Assembly: GCA_033722075.1 (NCBI GenBank)
Contig: JAWVZU010000074.1
Coordinates: 1-14,462 of the forward strand
Reading direction: 5' to 3'
Source of the DNA: JAWVZU01 sp033722075
GTDB lineage: Bacteria > Pseudomonadota > Gammaproteobacteria > Xanthomonadales > SZUA-38
Length of the DNA stretch: 14,462 nucleotides
A model generated the notes under the pieces. It was not told the origin of the DNA. It was given only the letters and a program-made list of their open reading frames with translations, and made no database searches. Both the position numbers and the translations under genes were made by a program. Positions within the stretch are counted from its first letter, which is position 1. Every line of letters starts with the position of its first letter. Below, piece after piece: positions 1 through 6,033 of this stretch.

Positions 1-93
1 GCGCCACAGGACCAGGAACCCGCCGGTCACCACGAATACGATGAACAGCCCGTGGATGACGACCAGCAAATCCGCTGCGATGCGGTAGGCCAT
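1..93 (-). CDS. DUF2784 family membrane protein (N-terminal fragment)
   Basis: Only the first 31 residues are in the window; the rest lies beyond position 1. They start MAYRIAADLLVVIHGLFIVF and continue as a hydrophobic helix ending near LVLWR. An N-terminal helix with a His-Gly in its middle and a Gly-Gly before the basic end is what DUF2784 proteins, small multi-pass inner-membrane proteins of unknown function, look like. The ATG at 93 lies two bases after the stop of the acetyltransferase gene, so the two are almost certainly co-transcribed. Family assignment rests on a short segment, so it is likely rather than certain. Confidence 0.7.
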   Translation of the reverse strand, partial: MAYRIAADLLVVIHGLFIVFVVTGGFLVLWR

Positions 94-95
94 GC

Positions 96-776
96 CTATT
101 CTTCTTCGCCCGGATCCTTTTGCTCCATCTGCGCGAGCAGTTGTTGCAGGGTTCGCCGGCCGAGCCAGATGGGAATGATGAAGGTGCCGAGGGCAGCGTA
201 TCTGAGCATGGAGAGCATTGCGTCCAGCGCATCCTCCTCGTCGACCGGCGGTACGTGAACGGTCATGAGCAACATGCCATGGTCTTCGAGCACTTCAACA
301 TCGTCGGCATAGTGCTCCAGCAGCGACCGGATCTGCGCGTTGTCGGGCAGGGCAAGCGCCCGGATCTCCCGGATGCCGCGCTCTGCGGCGGCGCGAACAA
401 GTCGCTCCAGGAGCATCGACCCGATACCCCGGTTCTGCCATTTGTCGACCACCACGATGGCCAATTCGGCGGCTTGCGGCTCTTCGGGTACGCGCACGAA
501 GCGGGCGACCCCGATGCCCTCGGTAGGCGCCCCCGGGGATTCCTTGCCGGCAACGATGGCGTAGTGGTTGATGCCGTCACATTCCGTCAGGTAGCGCAGC
601 TCGTCCTCGCTCAAGTGGTTCTTGGTGGTAAAGAAGCGTCGTCTGCGGCTCTCGGCCGAGAGCCTGGCAAATGCCTCGACCAGCGCCGGCTTGTCGTCCG
701 GGCGGATCGAGCGAAAGCGCAGATCCGTCCCATCCGGAAGCGTCACGTTCTCCGAGTAATCGAGCGAATACTGCAT
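96..776 (-). CDS. GNAT family N-acetyltransferase with C-terminal hydrophobic segment
   Basis: A 226-residue protein with one GNAT domain at about residues 15-175. The acetyl-CoA pyrophosphate-binding motif is visible as QNRGIGS at 114-120, preceded by the typical strand AELAIVVV and followed by a long helix. The start region (LPDGTDLRFRSIRPDD) resembles the acetyltransferase domain of protein lysine acetyltransferases of the Pat type. The substrate cannot be read from sequence. Beyond the domain there is an acidic linker (PPVDEEDALD) and a short hydrophobic stretch at 194-205 (AALGTFIIPIWL) with basic residues after it, which could attach the enzyme to the membrane. No in-frame start exists between this ATG and an upstream stop, and no clear Shine-Dalgarno is seen. 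It precedes the DUF2784 gene by two bases and is divergent from the nitrilase. Confidence 0.85.
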   Translation of the reverse strand: MQYSLDYSENVTLPDGTDLRFRSIRPDDKPALVEAFARLSAESRRRRFFTTKNHLSEDELRYLTECDGINHYAIVAGKESPGAPTEGIGVARFVRVPEEPQAAELAIVVVDKWQNRGIGSMLLERLVRAAAERGIREIRALALPDNAQIRSLLEHYADDVEVLEDHGMLLMTVHVPPVDEEDALDAMLSMLRYAALGTFIIPIWLGRRTLQQLLAQMEQKDPGEEE

Positions 777-840
777 TTGGACACAGACATTAGCCTGCCA
801 CGGGAAGAAAAACTATGCCTCGGCGGTTGCGGCTGGGGCT

Positions 841-846
841 TAGAAT
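841..846 (+). promoter_or_regulatory. Candidate -10 element of the nitrilase gene
   Basis: TAGAAT matches TATAAT at five of six positions and lies 27 bases before the start codon, with the ribosome-binding site between them. No good -35 hexamer lies 16-18 bases upstream, so this is a weak call. The 97-base divergent gap (777-873) must also hold the acetyltransferase promoter, which I could not locate. Confidence 0.3.
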
Positions 847-873
847 GGAGCCAGGCCGCCAAGGAGAGAGCCC

Positions 874-1809
874 ATGTCGGATGCCAGACCCAGGGTTGCG
901 GTTGTCCAGGCCGCGCCGATTGCCTTCGAGACTTCTCATACCATTGCCAAGCTCGAACAGCTGACGCTGGATGCGGCCGACCAGGGTGCTGAGCTGGTTG
1001 TGTTCCCGGAGGCCTTCGTCGGCGGCTATCCGAAAGGTGCGGACTTCGGGGCGCGGGTCGGCCTGCGCCGGGCGGAAGGCAGGGCGTGGTTTTCGCGCTA
1101 TTTCGATGGCGCCATCGAACTCCCCGGGCCGGAGCTGGAACGTCTCGGTCGGATCGCCCAGGAGGCGCGGGTCTACCTGGTCGCAGGCGTGATCGAGCGC
1201 GCGGGCGGGACGCTCTATTGCACGGCGATACATCTTGATCGTGACGGTCGCTACCTGGGCAAGCATCGCAAGGTGATGCCGACGGCCATGGAGCGGTTGA
1301 TCTGGGGCTTTGGCGACGGTTCGACGCTGGCCGCCGTGGAGTCCCCCTGGGGTCGCATCGGCACGGCGATCTGCTGGGAGAACTACATGCCGGCCCTGCG
1401 CCTGAATCTTTATTCGCAGCAGGTGGCGATCTACTGTGCCCCGACCGTGGATGACCGGGAGGTGTGGCAGGCCAGCATGCGCCACATTGCCGTCGAGGGC
1501 CGCTGCTTCGTGCTCGCCGCGGCTCAGTTCACCCGTCGTTCCGATTACCCTGCCGACTACGAGTGCATCCAGGGTGACGACCCGGAGTGCATTCTGATCC
1601 GCGGCGGCAGCGTCATCGTGGATCCCTTCGGCGAGGTGCTGGCGGGACCGGTTTACGGGGAGGAGACGATCCTCTTCGCCGAACTCGACCTGAGCCGGAT
1701 CGCCCAGGGCAAGTACGACCTGGATGTTTCCGGTCACTATGCTCGGCCGGACATCTTTTCGCTGGCGGTGAACCGAAGCCCTCAGGACCCGGTGCGATCG
1801 TCCGATTGA
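874..1809 (+). CDS. Carbon-nitrogen hydrolase, branch-1 nitrilase
   Basis: A 311-residue enzyme of the nitrilase superfamily, expected to hydrolyse an organic nitrile to the acid and ammonia in the cytoplasm. All catalytic positions are present: Glu46 in FPEAF, Lys133 in KHRKVMPT, Cys167 in the nucleophile motif CWENYMP, and the second structural Glu140 in ERLIWGFGDG. The CWENYMP and WGFGDG motifs together mark true nitrilases rather than amidases or cyanide hydratases. The length is slightly shorter than many plant and bacterial nitrilases, which carry a longer C-terminal tail. The start is supported by AAGGAGAG 5 bases upstream of the ATG. The natural substrate cannot be predicted. The stop codon lies within the first unit of a 9-bp tandem repeat, and the last 28 bases overlap the convergent DUF1697 gene. 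Confidence 0.92.
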   Translation: MSDARPRVAVVQAAPIAFETSHTIAKLEQLTLDAADQGAELVVFPEAFVGGYPKGADFGARVGLRRAEGRAWFSRYFDGAIELPGPELERLGRIAQEARVYLVAGVIERAGGTLYCTAIHLDRDGRYLGKHRKVMPTAMERLIWGFGDGSTLAAVESPWGRIGTAICWENYMPALRLNLYSQQVAIYCAPTVDDREVWQASMRHIAVEGRCFVLAAAQFTRRSDYPADYECIQGDDPECILIRGGSVIVDPFGEVLAGPVYGEETILFAELDLSRIAQGKYDLDVSGHYARPDIFSLAVNRSPQDPVRSSD

Positions 1810-2363
1810 ACGGATTGAACGGATTGAACGGATTGAACGAGTTCCAGGATCTTGCCGACCGTCCGGTAATTGCGAACGGTTGCCGCGACCGCCAGTGCTT
1901 TTTCGAATCCAGCCGCCACCTTTGAACGCCCGATGCCCTCGGGCGCGTGCAGGTAGAAGACCGAATCCTTCAGTGCGAACTGCTCCGAAGGCCTCTTGAC
2001 TGCCTCGAGCCGATCCAGGTCGGGCGCCGCAGGCACCTCTTGCAGAAATGCCAGGTGCAGCTTGCTCGGTTCGGACTCGCCCTCTGGAAAAGGATTGGCC
2101 GCCACCGCGGCGCGCAACGTCTCCGGTGACAGCAGCATCACCCTGGGTTGGAATCCGTGCTCCCGGGAGACGGCCTCGGCAAGACGATCGGCCAATTGGG
2201 CAGGGTCCTCCCCTGGATGAAGGAACACCGCGTTACCGCTCTGGATATAGGTCTGCACTGACCGTCCGCCGAGCCCTTCGATCAAGTCGACCAGCGCTTT
2301 CATCGCCAGCCGGTTGCGGCCCCCGACGTTGATCCCCCGAAAGAGAGCTATCCAGCAGTTCAC
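1782..2363 (-). CDS. DUF1697 family protein with a repeat-derived C-terminal tail
   Basis: A 193-residue cytoplasmic protein of unknown function. The N-terminus WIALFRGINVGGRNRLAMKA and the following IQSGNAVF are the DUF1697 hallmarks, and the C-terminal part ATVRNYRTVGKILELV is where the family usually ends. Here the frame continues through a 9-bp tandem repeat and adds four copies of Val-Gln-Ser and a short DDRTGS end. The start is GTG at 2363: it overlaps the stop of the upstream gene as GTGA, and homology begins exactly there, although the frame stays open upstream. The overlap predicts translational coupling to the 88-residue protein. The gene end overlaps the convergent nitrilase by 28 bases. 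Confidence 0.88.
   Translation of the reverse strand: MNCWIALFRGINVGGRNRLAMKALVDLIEGLGGRSVQTYIQSGNAVFLHPGEDPAQLADRLAEAVSREHGFQPRVMLLSPETLRAAVAANPFPEGESEPSKLHLAFLQEVPAAPDLDRLEAVKRPSEQFALKDSVFYLHAPEGIGRSKVAAGFEKALAVAATVRNYRTVGKILELVQSVQSVQSVQSDDRTGS
1804..1839. repeat. Four perfect tandem copies of a 9-bp unit
   Basis: The unit GATTGAACG occurs four times in direct succession with no mismatch. On the plus strand the first copy contains the nitrilase stop codon (TGA at 1807-1809), and each further copy repeats that stop in the same frame. On the minus strand each copy reads Val-Gln-Ser in the DUF1697 frame. Because the unit is three codons long, gain or loss of copies leaves both genes in frame. 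Confidence 0.97.
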
Positions 2364-2626
2364 GGGGTGAGGAACGCGATCTCCGGCTCGTCCACGACGC
2401 CTGCCGCGCGCATCTTGTTCCGCAGGTCCTCGGATGCTGCGAAGGCCCGGGCACGGTCCAGATCCGACACGCTGAAGATCAGTACCACGTCGTTCGGATT
2501 CTCCACGTCGCGCCACAGGTTCAGATCGGTAATGCCGGCGGCCTCGCGTGCGCTTCGGTGCTCTTCGAATAGCTGTCTCCAGCGATCGAAGTCGCCGACG
2601 CGATGGCGGATGAGCATGTGGGTCAT
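2360..2626 (-). CDS. Small cyclase / antibiotic-biosynthesis-monooxygenase-like protein
   Basis: An 88-residue protein starting MTHMLIRHRVGDFDRWRQLF. The pattern of an opening beta strand, the DFDRWRQLFEEH helix, a central EN-PNDVVLIFSV strand and a last helix with SEDLRNKM followed by AAGVVDEPEIAFL is that of small dimeric alpha+beta-barrel proteins that databases usually call cyclase or ABM-like. The activity of this group is mostly unknown. The start at 2626 is chosen because GGGAGG lies five bases upstream; a second in-frame ATG three codons later would be too far. Its stop overlaps the GTG start of DUF1697, so the two form an operon. Confidence 0.75.
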   Translation of the reverse strand: MTHMLIRHRVGDFDRWRQLFEEHRSAREAAGITDLNLWRDVENPNDVVLIFSVSDLDRARAFAASEDLRNKMRAAGVVDEPEIAFLTP

Positions 2627-2659
2627 GGGACCTCCCGAGCATGGCGCGGTAATCCCGGC

Positions 2660-2668
2660 TAGCATATA
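2660..2668 (+). promoter_or_regulatory. Possible -10 element just before capA
   Basis: TAGCAT (2660-2665) and the overlapping CATATA (2663-2668) resemble -10 hexamers. Either would place transcription start at or within a few bases of the capA ATG at 2672. There is no recognisable -35 and no Shine-Dalgarno. The 45-base divergent gap must also carry the promoter for the cyclase-like gene. Confidence 0.25.
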
Positions 2669-2671
2669 GGC

Positions 2672-3874
2672 ATGCCGCCTGATCTGCACCGTCGTGCGTT
2701 GCTCCGGGCGCTCCTGGGCGTCGGCGCGCTGTGGCGGACAGGGTACACTCGAGACAACTTGTCCGTCCCGACCAACAACCAACTCAGCCTGCTGCTTGCC
2801 GGCGACGTCATGACCGGGCGCGGCATCGACCAGATCCTGCGCCACTCGGTGGACCCGGTGCTCTACGAACCCTATGTGCAGGACGCCAACCGCTACGTGG
2901 AGCTTGCCGAGCAGACCAGCGGCCGCATCCCACGCCCCGTGGAACCGGACTACATCTGGGGCGACGCGGTCGATGTGCTGGATTCGCTGAAGCCCGATGT
3001 CCGCATCATCAACCTCGAGACGGCCGTAACCACCGCGGACAAGCCGTGGCCGGACAAGGGCATTCATTACCGGATGCATCCTCGCAACGTCGACGTGTTG
3101 ACCGCGGTGGGGATCGACTGCTGTGTACTGGCCAACAATCATACGCTGGACTGGGGTCGGCCGGGTCTCGCGGAAACGCTGGCCAGGCTCCGTGAGGCCG
3201 GGGTCGTGCCGGTCGGAGCCGGAGCGGATGCCCCGGAAGCGTCGGCGCCGGCCGTTCTGAACCCGCCCGGGTCGGCGCGGCTGTTGGTCTACGCGCTTGC
3301 GGAGCCGGGAGCGGGCATTCCGTCTGATTGGCAGGCCGGCTCCGGTGTCTCCGGAGTGAACTTCCTCCCCGAAGTGACCGAGGCCTCAGCCTCACGACTG
3401 GCAGGAATCGTGGAGTCGACACGTCGACCCGGAGACCGCGTCGTCGTGTCGGTGCATTGGGGCGGAAACTGGGGCTATTCGATCCTCTCCGAACAGCGGT
3501 CATTTGCCCGACGGCTGATCGACGACGCCGGGGTGGATATCGTGTACGGACACTCTTCGCATCACCCGAAAGGCCTCGAACTCTACCGAGACAAGCTCAT
3601 CCTTTATGGGTGCGGTGACCTGATCAACGACTACGAGGGCATCGGTGGGCACGAATCGTACCGGCCGGAGCTTACGGCCATGTATTTACCCGCCCTTGCG
3701 CCGGACACGGGCCGACTGAAATCGCTCACTGTGGTCCCGTTCCGGCTGCAGAAACTCAGGCTCAATCGAACTACCTCACAGGAGGCGCGGTGGCTGGCGG
3801 AACGACTGAACCGGGAGTCGCAGGGCGGCGAGTTCGAGATCGACGAACGGGGGTTCTTCAGGCTCAAGTCTTGA
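2672..3874 (+). CDS. CapA family protein (PGA_cap, metallophosphoesterase-like)
   Basis: A 400-residue protein of the CapA/PgsA family, which has a calcineurin-like metallophosphoesterase fold and is linked to polyglutamate capsule synthesis in Gram-positives; in proteobacteria its role is usually unknown. Motifs in order: GDVMTGRG at 44-51, NLET at 114-117, ANNHTLDWG at 154-162, SVHWGGNWG at 260-268, GHSSHHPKG at 293-301 and LYGCGDLIND at 311-320, so the presumptive metal-binding Asp, Asn and His residues are all present. The N-terminus (HRRALLRALLGVGAL) resembles a Tat-type signal with twin arginines but lacks an obvious cleavage site, so export is likely but not proved. An in-frame stop lies just upstream, making 2672 the first possible start. 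No capsule genes are adjacent. Confidence 0.9.
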   Translation: MPPDLHRRALLRALLGVGALWRTGYTRDNLSVPTNNQLSLLLAGDVMTGRGIDQILRHSVDPVLYEPYVQDANRYVELAEQTSGRIPRPVEPDYIWGDAVDVLDSLKPDVRIINLETAVTTADKPWPDKGIHYRMHPRNVDVLTAVGIDCCVLANNHTLDWGRPGLAETLARLREAGVVPVGAGADAPEASAPAVLNPPGSARLLVYALAEPGAGIPSDWQAGSGVSGVNFLPEVTEASASRLAGIVESTRRPGDRVVVSVHWGGNWGYSILSEQRSFARRLIDDAGVDIVYGHSSHHPKGLELYRDKLILYGCGDLINDYEGIGGHESYRPELTAMYLPALAPDTGRLKSLTVVPFRLQKLRLNRTTSQEARWLAERLNRESQGGEFEIDERGFFRLKS

Positions 3875-3990
3875 GCCGTAGCCGGTGTGGAAGATCCACC
3901 AGACCGTCACCAGGCAAGCCGGCGGCATGTCGATCGAGTTGAGAAGCTGCCCCCAGGAAGGTCAGCGGTGTCACGCTTCGGCTGCATGAG
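3864..3990 (-). pseudogene. Possible C-terminal remnant of an alpha/beta hydrolase
   Basis: Read on the minus strand, this gives TPLTFLGAASQLDRHAAGLP followed by GDGLVDLPHRLRLKT and a stop at 3864-3866. The spacing of LGA, a leucine-rich stretch and GDGLV resembles the C-terminal region of PGAP1-like or serine hydrolases, where GDGLVP precedes the catalytic His. No start with a ribosome site and no upstream hydrolase sequence is present, and the catalytic region is absent. It could equally be chance. Confidence 0.2.
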
Positions 3991-4025
3991 TTGCTGCACT
4001 GGTTTTCGGCTGTGAAAAGCGTACG

Positions 4026-4943
4026 CTATGTTTCGCGGACAACTTGTCCGCTTTTGACGGTCCGAGACCAATGAAACGCTTCTGGGCTGCCCTTGTGGCG
4101 TCCGCCGCCGCGGCTCTGCTGACGGCTTATCTGCTTTCCTTCGTGACTTTTTCGACGCTGGGCTAGAGAGAAACCCAGGCTGGTGCAGTTGACACTACCC
4201 CAGCTTTCGACGGAACGGAGACCGATGCAATCCTCCCCAGGGTTCAGGCGTTGGCGTGCCGACCGGAAGACAGGGTCGATGAGGCCCCCCAGAGGCCTGG
4301 CAACGATCGCCTCGGAGGTGATGCCCCAGGCAGCGATCTTGCGCTGAAACACGATGTCCCAGCAATGCGCATCGAGGTAGCCGGTCAACTCCAGGGGACG
4401 GCAGCCGCCGATCCAGCTTGGCCTGCGGGCATGAATCCAGCGTAGCGCGCGGGTGATTTTGCCGGTCCAGAATCCGCACCCGGGGGACAGACCGCATACA
4501 CACAAGAGGCCATCTGGAACGAGCATGCGATGGGCCTGCGCCAGCACCGCGCTGATGGTCTCGTCCGAGAGCAGGTCGAAGACATAGTTGGACGCGAACC
4601 GGTCACAGGATTCGCTAGTCTCTTGCGCGGGAGGCCCCCCGTCGCTCACCGAGACGCGTGCTCGGTCGCCGAATGCCGCAAGCCGCTCGGCGGCGATCGA
4701 GACCATCTTCGGGCTCAGGTCCAGCGCTCGATAGGTCGCGGCCTCAGGCAGGTGCTCCCGGAGCAGAGTTGCGGCGAATCGGCCCGTGCCACAGCCGAAT
4801 TCGAACACCCGCGAGGCGGATTCGAAGCGGCCGTGTTCGATCAACAGGGCGGTTGCCTGATCCTCGTAGAATCGCTGCGTATCCTGGCGGGCGCCGATCC
4901 GGTCGTAGGTCCGGCGGGCATCGGCGTGGGACAGGATAGACAT
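4026..4943 (-). CDS. Class I SAM-dependent methyltransferase with abnormal C-terminal extension
   Basis: A 305-residue reading frame. Residues 1-217 form a normal class I methyltransferase: the SAM-binding motif VFEFGCGTGRFA at 46-57, an acidic motif II (LDLSPKM, 74-80), ASNYVFDLL around 117-125, and a late ITSEAIVARP strand near 208-217, where members of this type usually end. The remaining 88 residues (rich in Arg, Ser and Gly, no recognisable fold) look like non-coding sequence read through. The switch coincides with a run of six G on the coding strand (CCCCCC at 4285-4290); loss of one G there would end the protein at a TGA at 4243-4245. The functional gene therefore probably spans about 4243-4943. 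Substrate unknown. The start has only a weak ribosome site and follows the cupin gene by 27 bases that hold a palindrome. Confidence 0.8.
   Translation of the reverse strand: MSILSHADARRTYDRIGARQDTQRFYEDQATALLIEHGRFESASRVFEFGCGTGRFAATLLREHLPEAATYRALDLSPKMVSIAAERLAAFGDRARVSVSDGGPPAQETSESCDRFASNYVFDLLSDETISAVLAQAHRMLVPDGLLCVCGLSPGCGFWTGKITRALRWIHARRPSWIGGCRPLELTGYLDAHCWDIVFQRKIAAWGITSEAIVARPLGGLIDPVFRSARQRLNPGEDCIGLRSVESWGSVNCTSLGFSLAQRRKSHEGKQISRQQSRGGGRHKGSPEAFHWSRTVKSGQVVRET
4035..4051. promoter_or_regulatory. 17-nt perfect palindrome followed by TTTT
   Basis: GCGGACAA-C-TTGTCCGC has eight-base arms around one central base. On the plus strand it is followed by TTTT and could act as a weak terminator 160 bases downstream of capA. 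Alternatively, it could be an operator: a weak -10 (TATGTT, 4027-4032) lies just before it and a short membrane-peptide reading frame starts 20 bases after it. The sequence alone does not decide between these. Confidence 0.45.
4071..4166 (+). CDS. Possible 31-residue membrane peptide
   Basis: ATG to TAG encodes MKRFWAALVASAAAALLTAY followed by LLSFVTFSTLG. A Lys-Arg start followed by about 25 hydrophobic residues is what a single-span small membrane protein or an orphan signal peptide looks like. It lies in the untidy gap between capA and the methyltransferase, downstream of a palindrome and a weak -10. Against it: no convincing Shine-Dalgarno (only GAG about 7 bases upstream), and it is antisense to the suspicious tail of the methyltransferase gene. 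No family recognised. Confidence 0.35.
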   Translation: MKRFWAALVASAAAALLTAYLLSFVTFSTLG

Positions 4944-4952
4944 GACGGACTC

Positions 4953-4972
4953 AGTCCGAATGCATTCGGACT
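4953..4972. promoter_or_regulatory. 20-nt perfect palindrome between cupin and methyltransferase genes
   Basis: The core TCCGAATGCATTCGGA (4955-4970) is extended by AG and CT on either side to give ten-base arms with no central spacer. It overlaps the cupin stop codon (4971-4973) and ends ten bases before the methyltransferase start. A further GGACT half-site at 4947-4951 makes an alternative small dyad with the AGTCC at 4953-4957. It lacks a T-tract on either strand, so a simple terminator is unlikely; an operator or an intercistronic hairpin is more plausible. Confidence 0.6.
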
Positions 4973-5273
4973 AATCGTAGCCGTAAAGCCACTTGGTGGT
5001 CGTGGGGTGGATGTTCTCGACCGAATGTTCGGCACCCTTGGGAATGAACACCTCGTCGCCCGGCTCGGCGACGAAGACCTGGTCATCGATGGTCATGCGC
5101 AGGCGCCCCTCCACCACCGTCACCAGTTCATTGCAGGAGTGGATGAAATCGACCCAGGTGCGTCCGGGCGGGTCGACGAAGAGATCGCAGGAATAGCCAT
5201 GCTCGGCCCAGGCGCGGGCGACTTCGGTGCGGTCCACCGGGAGAGCAAAGCGATGGCGTGTCCGATAGTTCAA
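4971..5273 (-). CDS. Small single-domain cupin
   Basis: A 100-residue protein with a cupin beta barrel. Motif 2 is intact: G72, PKG at 78-80, His83 and Asn87 in GDEVFIPKGAEHSVEN. Motif 1 is partly degenerate: HSCNELVTVVEGRL keeps His45, Glu49 and Gly56, but the second histidine expected at position 47 is Cys. Metal binding through His45, Glu49 and His83 is still possible. The substrate is unknown. The only in-frame start before an upstream stop is TTG at 5273, with no clear ribosome site; GTG at codon 13 is the next candidate. It probably forms an operon with the methyltransferase downstream, as small cupins and methyltransferases often do. Confidence 0.8.
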   Translation of the reverse strand: MNYRTRHRFALPVDRTEVARAWAEHGYSCDLFVDPPGRTWVDFIHSCNELVTVVEGRLRMTIDDQVFVAEPGDEVFIPKGAEHSVENIHPTTTKWLYGYD

Positions 5274-5305
5274 ATCAGCCGGAAATACGTGGGCCGGATT
5301 ACTTC

Positions 5306-5311
5306 ACTATA
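5306..5311 (-). promoter_or_regulatory. Possible -10 element of the cupin-methyltransferase pair
   Basis: TATAGT on the minus strand matches the -10 consensus at five of six positions and lies 32 bases before the TTG start. The expected -35 position falls inside the ompW terminator stem and does not match, so transcription could instead be read-through from ompW. Confidence 0.25.
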
Positions 5312-5314
5312 GAC

Positions 5315-5342
5315 AAAAAATCCCCGCCGCGAGCGGCGGGGA
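5315..5342 (-). terminator. Rho-independent terminator of ompW
   Basis: A ten-base-pair GC-rich stem (TCCCCGCCGC against GCGGCGGGGA, 5321-5330 with 5333-5342) with a two-base spacer is followed on the minus strand by six T. It starts 27 bases after the ompW stop and separates ompW from the cupin gene. Confidence 0.93.
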
Positions 5343-5368
5343 TGTGGAGGTACAGCTGAGGCCTTCGC

Positions 5369-5968
5369 CTAGAAGCGATAGCCGAAGCTGAAGCCGTAGA
5401 CCAGCGGATCGATCTCGACGTCACCCAGCGAGGTGCCGTCCAGCTTGGCTTCCGTGTCGATGTCCATCCAGCGGGCGTCGAGATTGGCGAACCAGTGATC
5501 GTCGAGCATGTAGTCGAAGCCGATCTGGGCGGCCAGCCCGAAGGAGTCATCCAGGTCCAGGTCGCTGCCGGCCAGCGGACCACGGGTTTTCTCGTCGAAG
5601 AACGTCGTGTAGTTCAAGCCCAGCCCCACATACGGGCGGAACTTCTGGTTGGACATGAAGTGATACTGGATGCTCACCGTCGGCGGAAGCTGATCGGTTT
5701 CGCCGACCTTGGCGCCCCCGTCGACCAGGTAGAGTTCGTGGTTGAACGGGATGGCGGCCAGGATGTCGATGGCCCAGTTCTCGGTCCACATGTAGGTGGC
5801 ATTGAGGTTCAGGGCAGCGCCGGCGTCGGCATCGACGACCGGGTGATTGTCGGATTTCGGGTCGACGTTGGTGATCCCGGCACGGACCATCCAGTCGCCT
5901 GCCTCGAACGCACTCGCCGGCACCGCAATGAGCGCCGCAAGAACGGCAATGATCAGTTTGCTTTTCAC
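5369..5968 (-). CDS. ompW: Outer membrane protein OmpW
   Basis: A 199-residue precursor. The signal peptide is clear: MKSKLIIAVLAALIAVPASA with cleavage before FEAGDW. The mature start EAGDWMVRAGITNVDPKSDN is the OmpW signature. The rest alternates polar and hydrophobic residues as in its eight-stranded barrel, and the protein ends in the Tyr-Arg-Phe expected for insertion by the BAM complex. OmpW forms a narrow hydrophobic channel linked to uptake of small hydrophobic compounds and to respiratory and stress adaptation. The start is GTG at 5968, supported by AGAGGA at a normal distance and by the signal peptide. A terminator follows directly, and an FNR/Anr-like site with a matching -10 lies upstream, so it has its own promoter despite following the HMG-CoA reductase gene. 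Confidence 0.95.
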   Translation of the reverse strand: MKSKLIIAVLAALIAVPASAFEAGDWMVRAGITNVDPKSDNHPVVDADAGAALNLNATYMWTENWAIDILAAIPFNHELYLVDGGAKVGETDQLPPTVSIQYHFMSNQKFRPYVGLGLNYTTFFDEKTRGPLAGSDLDLDDSFGLAAQIGFDYMLDDHWFANLDARWMDIDTEAKLDGTSLGDVEIDPLVYGFSFGYRF

Positions 5969-6005
5969 GGTCAGTCCTCTTCGTCTTGGTGGAAGATGAG
6001 GTCCA

Positions 6006-6011
6006 ATTCTC
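6006..6011 (-). promoter_or_regulatory. Candidate -10 element of ompW
   Basis: GAGAAT on the minus strand matches the last part of the -10 consensus (four of six). It implies a start of transcription near 5999 and a 30-base leader containing the ribosome-binding site. There is no good -35, as expected for an activator-dependent promoter. Confidence 0.45.
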
Positions 6012-6033
6012 CGCGGGGTGGGCAAACGGCTCT

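Noticed and set aside
2627..2642. Upstream extension of DUF1697 to an ATG at 2642
   Set aside because: The extra 93 residues are an out-of-frame reading of the cyclase-like gene. Homology begins at the GTG at 2363, which overlaps the upstream stop.
2753..4050. 13-nt identity GACAACTTGTCCG shared by the capA 5' coding region (2753-2765) and the palindrome at 4038-4050
   Set aside because: About one or more such 13-nt matches is expected by chance in a window of this length, and the capA copy lies inside coding sequence with only part of the dyad.
4189..4217. TTGACA at 4189-4194 as a plus-strand -35 element
   Set aside because: No -10-like hexamer is found 16-18 bases downstream and no gene follows on that strand.
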